Positions 35,927 to 46,821 of a stretch of 64,000 nt of DNA are shown piece by piece. Origin of the DNA: Phragmites australis (Eukaryota > Streptophyta > Magnoliopsida > Poales > Poaceae); assembly GCF_958298935.1 (NCBI RefSeq), contig NC_084921.1, positions 40,767,001-40,831,000 on the forward strand, written 5' to 3'. A model generated the notes under the pieces. That model was not told the origin of the DNA. It did no database searches and saw nothing but the letters and a program-made list of their open reading frames with translations. The translations under genes were made by a program, and so were the position numbers. The first letter of the stretch is position 1; every line of letters starts with the position of its first letter.

Positions 35927-38467
35927 GGCGATTGCGCACCCCGATTACCCGCTCCTTGAGACATACTACGATGGGGACCACCGAGCACACCTCATTGTCG
36001 ACAATGGCAAGGTACCAAATGTCCATAACTACTATGTATAATTGCTAAGTAGTGTGCATGTGTAATTGAAAATTTCAATTTGAATTGTACTTTCAGGTGT
36101 TGAAACATCTTTGAATACGCATTCACAGTCCTCTTTGGTGGGATGAGAGGTACACGCCATACATTCATTGCGCAGGCTTCTTGTCATTGGCCAGGTTGGT
36201 GACATTGGGGTTGCCGATGTTCGATGATGCAGTGTTGAGTGTATTGGTGGACCGTTGGAGGCTGGAGACACACACCTTCTACCTCCCTTGCAGCGAGCTC
36301 ACGGTTACGCTGCAGGATGTGGCCATGATTCTCGAGCTACCGGTGGACAGACACGCTATGTACAGGATGGTGCAACCTGCTGGATGGCACAACATGGTAG
36401 AGGTGCTCCTTGGCAGTAGGCTTCCTGAGCCAAAGCAGGATGCGAAGGACAAGAAGCCATCGAGCGTTAGCTTCACCTAGTTGGTTGTCAACTTTTGGGA
36501 GTGCCATGAGGATGCAGCGGTGGAGGTCGTGGAGAGGTACGCTCGCGCTTGGTTGTGGCACCTGGTTGGCAGTTACTTGTTTTCAAACAGGAGTGGCAAC
36601 ACAGTTTCTTGAATGTTTTGCCAATACTTGGTGAGGTTTGGGAGAATATCGAGCAGTATAGTTGAGGATTTTTCATGCTTGCATGGCTGTATCGGCATCT
36701 ATGTGATGAATGCAGGCACAGTGGCAACTATGGCAAACCTTGGGGATGCGCGTACTTGCTGCAGGCGTGGATGTGGGAGCGGTTGCTCATTGGTAAACTC
36801 GACCGATTCCATCCTGGGATTTGTAGTTTGATTTCTGCTTACAATGTATTTTTGTCATTATTTGCAAATGTCATATGCTATATTATAACTGTATGTTTGG
36901 GAGTTCAAGGATGAGGGCTCGATGCTGATCGCTGCTTTCCTTTGGAAGAACGTCAAGTCTGTGCATGGCAACGCAGCTAGGCGGCGCCTCTTCTACACCA
37001 ATGAGCTCGACTACATTATGCAAAGTCACATGAGTGCAAAGTGATGGGTATTTTTTCCCCCAATATACTTGCACAAGCCAGATGACATTGTTATACTTTG
37101 TTCATTTTTAGGTCACATGGGAGCCTTACTACCGGTAGGAGATCCTAGGCATGGGACTTATCCCATTGTGCACACGGGATATGGTGTATTGGTGTTCTGT
37201 TGTTCCGCTTATTTGTTTCTTTATTGTTGAAATCCATCTGTTGAACTGTGTTATGTGACAGTTTGGAGGTTGCAGCGTACACCTCTAGAAGCTATCTCTA
37301 AGTCTGTGACCTTGCACGAGTGATTCAATCTAATTGTCAACCTAATTTGTGTTCATTCTTACATGGATCATTTGTGCACTTACCAATTTGTTTGTGATTG
37401 TGCCATTTTACAGGACTGATCGGAGGAAACAGCGGGGTGCATGAGATTGGCGGGGCATCCACCACGTATACTTGATGCAGTGGGCAAACCAGGAACAGAC
37501 AATCATGCAAAGTGGAGATGTTCACCGCTCGGGGGGGTGTACCATGACTACTTGAGGTGGTTGCACAACAACTCCAGGTTGGCAATCAAACCACCTCAAG
37601 TTGCAATTCAAGCATAAGTTTTGCCAGATTTCGACGATGAGGACGACTTGGTAGATGAGTACGATCAGATCACTCACCACGATCGCTAGCCTGAGCATGC
37701 CCCACTTCACAACTACATGGTACTTGTAAATATTAGATAGGTACATCGTACTGACTCAGGATTTGTACTCATACTTGATGTATTGTCATTTTTGCAGAGC
37801 CAGCAGCCCGGATGCCTTGCAAATGAGGTTGGACAAGCGTTGCTAGTCCCACGGGGTTCCGATGAGGAGGTCGGCCACCTCCGTGCCTTCGTGGAGGTAA
37901 CTATTTGTGTATAAGTTTTCCCCTTTTTGCTGCATGCGTGTACGTACTGACATTTTCAAAAAAAATCATGGCAGAGGGTTCGTAGGAGCTGCCGTTGCCT
38001 GGCGTACAAGATGAGTTGCATGACGATGCTGGATGTGGCTCTAGCACTAGGTGTAGGGTCTACCTAGCCATCTACTGGACACGTGGCAGCTTCGACGCAG
38101 CAGACATCGGTACACTATGGCACCCAGGCACGGAGTCGCAGTGCTAGTGATGCGCGCACGCTATCGTGCTCTAGCACAAGGAGTGCCTTTGCCTCTGTGG
38201 GCATGGCTGCATGTGGGAAAGGTAAGGCTCAATGCAAGGACCTCTGAGAGTGATGAAGACAGCTCAAAGAGTGGCGACCCTTCCTACAGGCCCGATGAGC
38301 TCGTAGCTCGCAGGCGCTCCTTCACCGACATAGCCTTCACAACAACTGCGGTGTGCACGTGACTGGACCGACTTTGCTAGTGCCAATATCCTTTCTACTA
38401 ATCTAGGGCGTGAACAGAGGAAGAAGAAGCTATACATACCTATGGGCAGAATTGTGAAGAATGTTTG
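35927..38467 (+). pseudogene. Plant mobile domain (PMD, MAIN/MAIL1-like) pseudogene
   Basis: Exons after the acceptor at 35926 encode a HPDYPLLETYY-type leader. The PMD core follows at about 36090-36480, with DERYTPYIHCAGF, RLVTLGLPMFDDA, VDRWRLETHTF and LTVTLQDVAMILELPVD. A TAG at 36478 interrupts it. Remnants continue in shifting frames: the RYARAWLWHL region near 36540, the AAFLWKNVKSVHGNAARR region near 36930, a CTRDMVYW-like region near 37170, and a RDWRGIHHVYLMQWA region near 37450. The C-terminal tail ends near 38467. PMD proteins occur both as host genes and as passengers of MULEs and gypsy elements. The adjacent mudrA makes this a transposon-borne copy. It is inactive. Confidence 0.82.
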
Positions 38468-38711
38468 AGACAATGTCATGCGTGTGATGCTTTTATGCAG
38501 ATTCTATGTAATTAAGCACTAGTGTTGTTTCGAACCATGTACAACTTTGCCGTGTGATGCTTTATGTGAATTTTATGATGTTTCGAACCATGTAACACTT
38601 TGCCATCACATTATCACTTTGCATTTTGATTTTTTGCATTTTGATATCAATTGCATTTTGATAGTTTGCAAAATGCTATCAATGGCATCTCACTTGTCTA
38701 TGAAAGGATAC
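38468..38711. other. Short non-coding gap between PMD remnant and solo LTR
   Basis: Low-complexity sequence with repeated TTTGCATTTTGAT units (about 38617-38675) and a duplicated TTTCGAACCATGTA segment (38527 and 38580). No gene. Confidence 0.5.
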
Positions 38712-39933
38712 TGTCGGTGGATGAACACCGCAAGCGGGGATCCTGAGGGACCCCCTTTGAGATTCGGCCGGGGGGCTGGTCCTGGAACTACATCGTACGT
38801 GTGGTTAATGCGTGTGAGACTTAGGCGGGATGAACGATCGTCGGCTAGTAGTAATGAATGCACCAATGATTTAGACAGGTTCAGGCCGCACGGAGGCGTA
38901 ATACCCTACTCCTGTGTGTCTAGTGTGTTATTAATGCTCTTCGAATGCCTTTCTCTGGATCTCTAGCTCTCTCATTTTTCTCTGTGTTACAAGCTTCGGG
39001 CTCTGTTGTTCGGTTCGGGGCCTATCTTTCTATCTCGAGCTCTGTTCAAAGTCCCCTTCTACGAAGTGCTCCCCCCCTTTTATCTACCCAGAGGGAGGCC
39101 CTCCAGGGAGTGCCCAGAACGAGGGCACAAGTTCCCGTAAACAATAAATGGAAAGCAACTATCATGGTCTACAGTTGATGTTACAGAGGGTTAAAAATAC
39201 ATCCCTCGGATGGTCCTATCGGTCTTCACGTCCCAACTTTAACACGCGCAGGGGCGCCCACCGGCTAGCCTTTGAGTACTCTCTCATGCCTGTCTGGTCA
39301 GAGTAGGTCTGACATGGTTTGACGCAACAAGGCAATAAGCGATAAGCCTCAAGCCCATCGAAGATATCTTCAAGCCGTCTTCCTTCATGGGCCCCGCGAG
39401 GGGACATGCGATGGGACCCGCCGCATTAATTGTGCCCACGCCTCCCTGCCAGGCGGCGGCAGGGGCTGGCGTATTCAGTACGGCAGGCATGGGGGAGAGT
39501 GGTTGGACGTGACCGTTCACGCTCCCCATTAAATGCGGCATCGGGCCTCCCACCGACCGACACCTCATCGTGGAGTCCCTGCAAGGTCCACCGGCATGGG
39601 GCCTGCTGGGTTCTTGGGGCACTCTGGGTGCTCGGGGACCAACTGCTCTTGGCCTCGAGCGCTCACTCACGGACCTGGCTCTTCTCGGGTCCTCGGGGCA
39701 CTCTGGGTACTCGAGGACCAACTGCTCTTGGCCCCGAGCGCCCACTCCCGGATCTGGCTCTTCTCGGGTCCTCGGGGTACTCGGGGGCCAACTGTTCTTG
39801 GCCCCGAGCACCCCCTCCTGGACCTGGCTTCCCTCGGGCCCTCGGGGAGGTGGTCCCCGAGGGAAGGCGCCATGTGGCACTGCGCTGTCCTGGCCTCGGG
39901 ACTCGGGAACCCCCGGATCCCATATCACGGACA
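38712..39933. mobile_element. Solo LTR of a gypsy-type retrotransposon (1222 bp) with 5-bp target duplication
   Basis: It starts TGTCGGTGGATGAACACCG and ends ATCACGGACA, a TGTC...GACA terminal pair usual for grass gypsy LTRs. The flanking 5 bp are identical: GATAC at 38707-38711 and GATAC at 39934-39938. No internal domains are present, so this is a solo LTR left by LTR-LTR recombination after insertion into the MULE. All long open frames here come from the GC-rich tandem repeat and are not genes. Confidence 0.92.
39611..39829 (+). repeat. Three tandem copies of a 70-79 bp GC-rich unit inside the solo LTR
   Basis: Units at 39611-39680, 39681-39759 and 39760-39829 each contain CTCGGGG, CCAACTG(C/T)TCTTGGCC and GACCTGGCT-like blocks. 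The middle unit is a few bases longer, and unit lengths are not all multiples of three. They generate overlapping spurious frames on both strands. Confidence 0.8.
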
Positions 39934-40090
39934 GATACCAATTGTGTTTCGATTATTTGAGAATGGATATCAATTACATTTACAACAATTACTACAACCC
40001 TTGGTGAATTAAATGTATCTACGAGATTGATTTTTTTTCACTTCGGGAATGCCTCTACTCGGCCTAACCATGGTTTTCGAAGCTTGTATA

Positions 40091-40450
40091 GGTTAGTCAT
40101 GCCACTAAATGTGGCGTGACTAGTAACAATGTCACGCCTATAGGCTTGGTGGGACACGCCTATACAGGCCTGAACAAACTTCAAAGAAGCATACAGGCTT
40201 GTCACGCCAATCCTATTGGTGTGACAAAGGAAGAGACCGCGCCAAGACGACCCAACATGGTGTTATGTCGTAGGTCCCTTCAATCATGGCTTGCGGTGCC
40301 CCCTGGAAATGGAAATAGGCTGGCGTGACCCAAAATGGTGTCACACTGGCACTTCTCCTGTCCACATCGATACCAATGAGCCACTACAATTCGGGTGCCT
40401 TTGGCGTGATAGCTCAAATGTGTCATGCTAATGGACTTGGCATGACACAA
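40091..40450. repeat. Second array of GTGTGAC / GTCACGCC motifs
   Basis: The motifs include GGCGTGACTAG, GTCACGCCTA, GTCACGCCAA, GGTGTGACAAA, GGCGTGACCC, GTGTCACAC, GGCGTGATAG and GGCATGACAC. They are the same motif class as at 32125-32335, in mixed orientations. The array lies between the 3' ends of the PMD and GRF genes. Confidence 0.6.
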
Positions 40451-40758
40451 TGTTCACCACTCTTTATTTTTCTATTTTGTAGATCGATACATATACTCTA
40501 TTGCTGATACATATCGTACCTGGTGGTATCTTGTCTCAAATGGTAAGAATAATTCATTTTATTGAAGACCAATACGCTTGGTCTAGACTATCGAGGCATA
40601 TTTTATTTTCATAAAGCATCCATAGACGATACACATAATTACCTTAACAGTACACGAATAAACTTAGCAAAGACACAAATAAAACCATCCATATGATTCA
40701 TATAGTGCAATAGATGACGATTACAAATGAAGTTCCAAATAGTTTCTAACATAGTACA

Positions 40759-41744
40759 TTAATATAGGACACCAACAATATACCCATCGAAGTGACCCCA
40801 CATGCTAATTGCCTGATCCTTCAGCAGGACAACCATAGGCAAATTAGCAACAAGAGCCTCAATTGTCTCCATTTGCACCGCATTAGCCGCTGTCTCTTCA
40901 ACCTCTATGGCTCTTCTCGTGTGCTGGGGATACATAGCACGGTAAAAATCACGGGTTGCCTTCTTACGGTTATCTAGATAGTTTGATAGCACCATCGAAT
41001 GATGCTTACTCCTGCCTACGGCCTCATGATCCATCTCATCTTCATCAAGGTACTCCTCCCATGAATATCTCTGCATACTCTATTCCCAAAAACATATTCA
41101 TACGAACTCCCATTAATAAGGTACAATCAACATAGGATATCAAAACAGAAAATATAGATAATATGCATCGAACTAATCATATCTTTGTCAACCACATGCC
41201 CGCAGTAGTACCCCACACCAAGTTCGGAGGGCACTATCCCATATCAAGCATTGACACCACAACTACACTTCCTTGGACGATATGGTTCTATCACCCTATT
41301 CCCCTTGACTTGATCGTGGTCCTCTATCCATTCACCATATGGACTGTACAATAAATCTCGATAGTTACAAGTAGCACTATGGCATTGCATTCAATTTCAT
41401 GATATAATGTATATTATATCTAATACTACCTCACTCAAATTGTAAACACCAAACATACACAGTTTTTACCTTTGTCATCCCTTCACAACGGAAATAAGAA
41501 GATCCCCTAGAATGTTCACATAGCACGCTACGCTTCCTGCAGTTGCATAACGGAGGATCCGATAGACTTCTTCTGCGCACTTCTCTTTATCCGTCATTTT
41601 TGGAGGATTTGGTAGAGGAGTAACCCAACGAACAAACTTGTCGTATAGCTTTGTATACTGAACAAACTGTTTCACCTTCAAAATCATAGGGTTATACATC
41701 TCGGGCCTATCAATCCATTGGAAGAAAAAGCACATCTCTCGCTC
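40759..41744 (-). pseudogene. zf-GRF protein pseudogene, convergent partner gene of the MULE
   Basis: On the minus strand an exon starts after a TTTATAG acceptor at 41744. It encodes a CFFFQWIDRPEM segment and a RWVTPLPNPPKMTD segment, both typical of transposon-borne GRF proteins of grasses. A one-base shift near 41560 is needed to read the zinc finger that follows (CNC, then FRC about 20 residues later; roughly 41550-41470). A second exon at 40759-41070 encodes a Glu/Asp-rich and helical tail ending KDQAISMWGHFDGYIVG. The first exon is missing, presumably cut by the solo LTR at 41811. Its convergent position recalls mudrB in maize MuDR, but there is no sequence reason to call it mudrB. Confidence 0.65.
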
Positions 41745-41810
41745 CTATAAATTAATGAAACACAATGCCAACAAAAGTAATGAGATATGCTTCTATCCTA
41801 ACCCAAAAAA

Positions 41811-43345
41811 TGTTGAGGAACGGGCAGGTTACGCTAGCCTAAAAAAATTTCTACCGCATTCACCTAGGAAATCATGCTAGTAGGAGCTCATAGATTGTTG
41901 CCGCTCGATGCGCAGTGCAGCGGAAGAAGAGTTGGAGTAGACCTATCCAACGTTGTGTGCGTCAAACTCCTCGAGCAGCTTCTCGATCAGATCTGCGACC
42001 AGCCCTGCGCAGGTGGTCACGCTCCTCGACCAACTCCGAGCAGGTGGTCACGCTCCTCGACCAACTCCGAGCAGATGGTCGTGCTCCTCGACTAACTCCG
42101 AGCAAGTGGTCGTGCTCCTCGATCAACTCCGAGCAGATGGTCATGCTCCTCGACTAACTCACGTTCTACTCGCCGAGAAGATCAGCGTCGCAATAGCATC
42201 AGCGGCTATGTGGTACTGGGCAGAAACGCCGAGCGCCGATGTGCTAGCACCGCACGCGCGGCTAGGGTTTTGGAAGATCGTGTGGAAGATTGCGGCTAGG
42301 GTTTCAGAGTGGCTCAACCTTTTCACGCCCTACCTACGCCTCTCCTTATATAGAGCTCGCTAATGGGCTCCCACGTTGGAAGCCTTTTAGGACTCTAACT
42401 TCTCATGGATCACAATCCAATTAAAACCCATATACGAATCCAATTCGCATATTTTGTTCCAACCCATTAAGTGTGTGACATGTTAGTTCATATACATACG
42501 GCTACGACTCTGAAACCCTTTCCAAATCGAAATCAAGCGGGCCCTAGAAGGACATGTTGACTCCCGAGTATACACAAAAGATCATATCGGCTAAACCTTG
42601 ATATACACATGCACCGATCCCTTCGCCTCACGATACCAGTCAAGCTCAAGGCGAGATATGTGCCACACTTGTGATAGCCCGACCATTCACTCGATCAAGT
42701 AGTGGATTCATCATGATTAACTCTTTAATCGTATTGGCATGGCCTTGCACTTTCTCAATCCAACTATCTCAAGGGGCCCAAAGATATCTCTTCTGTTATC
42801 AAGGAGGGGCAAATTCCATCTTGATCGCTCACACCCCATGACATGTTTCATGACAAACTCGAAAACTGCCTTTATGAATACCCACTTGCAGAATAGCGTT
42901 TGGCATCCTCAAAGTATACCACTACACATTCTGGGAATCAACAACGATCTCAGGTCTAAGAATCCTGCAAGTACATCATTTGAGATAACAACTGATGGCA
43001 CATCATAAATAACAACCCCAGCAGTATCTCAACTATCCAATATCATGTTATCTAACATAAATATCCATATTATTGACCCAGTATCTCCATACCTATGATC
43101 CATAAAACGTGATAATCAATCAATACATGTGTTGATCTTATGTATCATCACAATGATATGCGACCAGGAATTGACTAAAAATAACACCATGATATAAATA
43201 AAGAGTTTCATGAACAAATCACATACTTGCCAATCAAAGTAAAAAATAGTCATTCTTAGAATAACATATTATTCAGAAGTATATGAACATAGACGTGTGA
43301 TACAATTATCTCTATGATTGCCTCTAGGGCATATCACCTTCAACA
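41811..43345 (-). mobile_element. Solo LTR of an Angela/BARE-type copia element (1535 bp), minus orientation
   Basis: Read on the minus strand it starts TGTTGAAGGTGATATGCCCT followed by AGAGGCAATCATAGAG, very close to the TGTTGGAGATATGCCCTAGAGGCAAT start of Angela/BARE LTRs. It ends ...CGTTCCTCAACA. Neither a primer-binding site nor a polypurine tract lies beside it, so no internal region remains. No identical target duplication was seen (left flank AAAAA, right flank ATACC). It carries a 31-bp minisatellite. Confidence 0.72.
42010..42163 (+). repeat. 31-bp minisatellite, almost five copies
   Basis: Units begin at 42010, 42041, 42072, 42103 and 42134 with CAGGTGGTCACGCTCCTCG or close variants, each ending AACTCCGAG. 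Because 31 is not a multiple of three, all frames cycle through the same three peptide versions. That explains the repetitive open frames seen here. Confidence 0.92.
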
Positions 43346-43468
43346 ATACCCATTGGGTGTCTATCAACTTGGAATTGACATGCATTTACTATTTTAGAGG
43401 GTTTCTTCCTCTGTTTCCGCTAATGCTTATAAAAAGTTGTATCGTTCTTTGTGGTCGTACTTCTCCCC
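43346..43468. other. 123-bp spacer between two LTRs
   Basis: Short sequence wedged between the Angela-type LTR and the gag-only element. It has no recognisable content. Its right end, CTTCTCCCC, is pyrimidine-rich. Confidence 0.4.
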
Positions 43469-44801
43469 TGTAGCGAAAAATGGCTCAATTATACCATGAT
43501 TGTGATTTTGGTTATTAATAATAATATAGTTATTGGGACTAATATGTTTGCCAAGAATATATGTTAGTAGGTCTCATGAATATAATACATAAAGAAGCTA
43601 CCGCAACTAGGACAAAGATTGATTGAATTGGAAAAATCTCAGGAAGATTTGTCTCACCAGATGGTCCAGTGCAAAGGAGTTTGCACTCGCCGGAGTATTT
43701 TATCCAGAGGCAAAGTGAAAGCTAATGACTTCATCAGATGGTCCGGTGCTCTATGTGTTGAACTTACCGGAGTATTTCTGATAAAGGAGGAGAAAGTTGA
43801 AGACCTCACCAGATAGCCTAGTGATCCGCATTGGGTAACATCGGAGTATTTCCTATAGAGAATAATGCAAGTGCAGAAGACTGAAGATCAACCCACCCGA
43901 TGGTCCAGTGCTTGGTTTGTGCACACCAAATTATAGCACCAGAGCATTTCTTGCAGAGTTGACTATAGTTATTGAAGAATGAAGAACAACCCACTGAAAG
44001 GTCCAGTGCTCTGAAGATGAATGCACCGGAGCATTTTACACAAAGAGGCTGCTAAGGCTCGGATGGCTTGAGATAACTCACCGGAAGGTCCGGTGATGGA
44101 TTGAAGGTACAACGGAGTATCTGGTATTCACAGAGGTATTAAGTGGAATTCCAACGGCTAGCTTCTAAGGTTATACCCACTGAAAGATTCGGTGTTAGTA
44201 CTACTATTCTCACCGAATCATCCGGTATTAACAACTTTTCTAAGTAGTTGGGAAAATGGCTAGTTGGCGGGTTTGAGGCTATAAATACCTCTTTGCTCAG
44301 TCATTTAAAGGTGTGGCATGCTGCTGGAGTTTAGAGGAAGCTCATATACACTTGAGAAGACATCCAAGCCACCAAAGTGCTTAAAGCGATCATCCAGGAA
44401 ATTAAGCACAAGATTAGATAGTGTTTAGTGCTTATAGGCCTAGAGTGAGTTGTAGCTAGGTGCTGCAGCTTGAAGAAGGGATCAAGGAGTGATCCTAGCT
44501 TCTACCGAGAGGTACGCTATCACTTTGGAGTCTTGGTGACTCATCGTCATCTTGGGCTTTAGTGGCTCAAGCTTGTTGACGCTTCGACTTGGAGTGGCTC
44601 AAGCTTGTTGACCCTCTGCATTTACATTTTGCAATTTACTTTACTAGAGTAGGTTAAAATTCTATTAAGTGGTAGAGTAGACACACTAGATAAAACTAGA
44701 GTACATTTAGGTAGAATTTGAGATAGGTGAAGTTTTTGGAGCCATTAGTTTTTAAGTGTCATAATTCATTGCCCCCAATTAGGACGTCATCGTTCCTTAC
44801 A
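43469..44801 (+). repeat. 5' LTR of the gag-only element (1333 bp)
   Basis: It starts TGTAGCGAAAAATGG and ends CATCGTTCCTTACA. It is about 300 bp shorter than the 3' LTR. The missing segment corresponds to roughly 49060-49370 and lies between two copies of a GTGGCTCAAGCTTGTTGAC repeat at about 44565-44615, suggesting a repeat-mediated deletion. Confidence 0.85.
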
Positions 44802-44803
44802 AT

Positions 44804-44816
44804 TGATATCAGAGTT
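44804..44816 (+). other. Primer-binding site of the gag-only element
   Basis: TGATATCAGAGTT lies 2 bp after the 5' LTR. It is a decayed match to the TGGTATCAGAGC complement of initiator Met-tRNA. Confidence 0.75.
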
Positions 44817-44868
44817 TCGTGCTCTTGATAGGCTTAACATCTTAGAGTTGTGACGTCTGAGGTTAGGA

Positions 44869-46821
44869 TGGATACCCATAGAGCGCTTCATATTTTGACG
44901 GTACTAATTTTTTTCGTTGAAAAATTCTAATGATTTGTTATTTACAAGCTAAAGGTTTAGATGTTTGGATGGTTGCCAAAAAAAGGATAAGACCACGTGT
45001 CACCAATAAGGAGAATATGCATTAGTAAAGAGTATCATTTTGTCATCTTTAAATATTGATGCATTTAATCGTGTTTATTCTCTCACCAATGCACGTGATA
45101 TTTGTAATAGTCTTATTGAAATACATAAAGGCACAAAGGATACGCGCAATGAGAAATATCATGTGCATGTTACTAAGCTCAATACCATGAAACAATTTGC
45201 CCATGAAAATACTAATGGCATATATTCACGTTTGAATATTCTTGTCAATTATATCAATGGGTTAGGTTTGACGTAAATTGATGATAATCAAGTGGTGAGA
45301 AGAATACTTCAAGCTCTTCTTTCGAAGTACAAGTTTATAGTATCCATCATCTACGACAACAACGACATCAAGAAGATGACTCCAAGTCAAGTCCTCAGCA
45401 AGATCATCACCAATGAGATGACCATGAAGATGGGGGTTGAAGCTTCTACCTCATCCGATGTCAAGAACCTTGCCCTCATAAGCAAGCAAGTTCAATGTTA
45501 ACACATGAAGGCAAAGATAGGAGACAAGAGCAAGAGTCAAACTCAAATGAAGATGATGGTGATCAAGATGAAGAGGGCTATGAAGAGAATGATCAAAGCA
45601 TATCAAGCAATGAAGAGATGGATCCCGAAGTCGCCAAGCTCATCTCATAAGTGGAGAAGAACATCAAGAAGATCAATACCAAGATTGATAATTGAATCTC
45701 TATGAAAGATTTCGTCAAAACCATTAATCACATGAAGAAGGAGAAGAAGACCAAGAGCAAGAGGGAGACAAGGGGAAGAGCCAAAATATTTGCAAGCATG
45801 GGAAGATGGGTGAGTGAAGATGAAGATTCAAGCTCAAGTGATGTGAGCTTTACCACCCGCTCCTCCAAGAGAAGCTCTTCCTCAAGGTCATCATCACGCA
45901 AGTTGTCATCACCCATGTCATCACACAAGTGTCTTATGGCTAATAGTATAGATAGCGATGTAATTGATGATAAATATGATGAGGATTCTCCCTCTTATGA
46001 GCAACAAATAGCTTTTAAGAAATAATCTAAAGAACTTAAGAAATTCGATGTCATCAATGACATTCATACTACCTTTGTTTCTAATTATAAAAATTATTGA
46101 GCAAATTCAATTTACTAAACAAGAAGCATAAAAAGTTTAAGGCAAAATTTAAGTGCATTGAATCTCAATCTAAGACCCATTTGGAGCAATTCACCTCTCT
46201 ATTTAATTTTAATCATAAGTTAGATGCTTGCACTTCTTGTGATAATTTAATTGATTTATCTATATCACCCCTTTACAATGAGATATGTGTTGATAATGTT
46301 CTTGTAGAACCATCTAATAAACTTATTGTACAAGAAAATGATGATCTCAAACAAAAGTGGAAAAGCTCAAGAAGAACTTGGCAAGATTAAAGGGCAAGAA
46401 TCATGTCCAACGTCCTCAAGATAACCATGCTACCATGGTGAAGAAGCTTGCGGAGAGGTTTACCGTGACATGCTTCAAATATCATCAAGAAGGTCATAAG
46501 TCTTTCTAATACAAGCAAGTCAATAAGGAGATCAAAAAGAAGAAGATCATGAACCTCTCCAACAAGACCTCTAACATCTACACTAAGCCCAACTACAAGA
46601 CCAAGACCAAGAGTAACCACTACAAGCTTAAGAAGAATAATAATGACAAGGTAGTTACACATATGATTGGGAGAAAGGACCGGGGGTGGAACCAACCTAT
46701 TTGGGTGCCTAAGGAAGTCATCATTAATATGAAGGATCTCCAATCGGTTTGGTTCCAAAGAAGACTTGAAGTCCACAAGTTGGCTCGGGAATTGGGAGAC
46801 TTAGCTCATAAGATGAAGTGA
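44869..46821 (+). pseudogene. gag remnant (UBN2 domain, mutated zinc knuckle) of the TR-GAG element
   Basis: The first part (44869-45010) encodes a KILMICYLQAKGLDVW segment typical of copia gag N-termini. The UBN2 capsid region follows at 45040-45501, with a stop near 45277 between two blocks. A charged Lys/Glu/Ser-rich region lies at 45505-46020. The zinc knuckle near 46470-46515 has lost its second Cys (CFKYHQEGH) and is followed by a stop. The C-terminal tail ends near 46821. At least four frame breaks make it non-functional. Confidence 0.8.

Larger units (their letters stand above)
32096..41810 (+). mobile_element. Degenerate Mutator-like element carrying mudrA, a PMD gene and a convergent GRF-finger gene
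   Basis: A MULE transposase pseudogene and a plant-mobile-domain pseudogene lie head to tail on the plus strand. A zf-GRF pseudogene converges on them from the right. Blocks of inverted GGTGTGAC / GTCACACC motifs occur before the transposase (32125-32335) and between the PMD gene and the GRF gene (40091-40450). Terminal inverted repeats and a target duplication were not identified. The right side is cut by an Angela-type solo LTR at 41811. The limits given are therefore approximate. Confidence 0.65.

Noticed and set aside
39284..40012. Long GC-rich open frames (up to 214 codons) on both strands
   Set aside because: They come from tandem repeats inside a solo LTR with clear target duplications; overlapping frames on both strands show compositional artefact and no gene.
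41874..42363. Repetitive open frames with alternating Ser/Arg/Ala-rich peptides
   Set aside because: They are produced by a 31-bp minisatellite read in all three frames inside an LTR.
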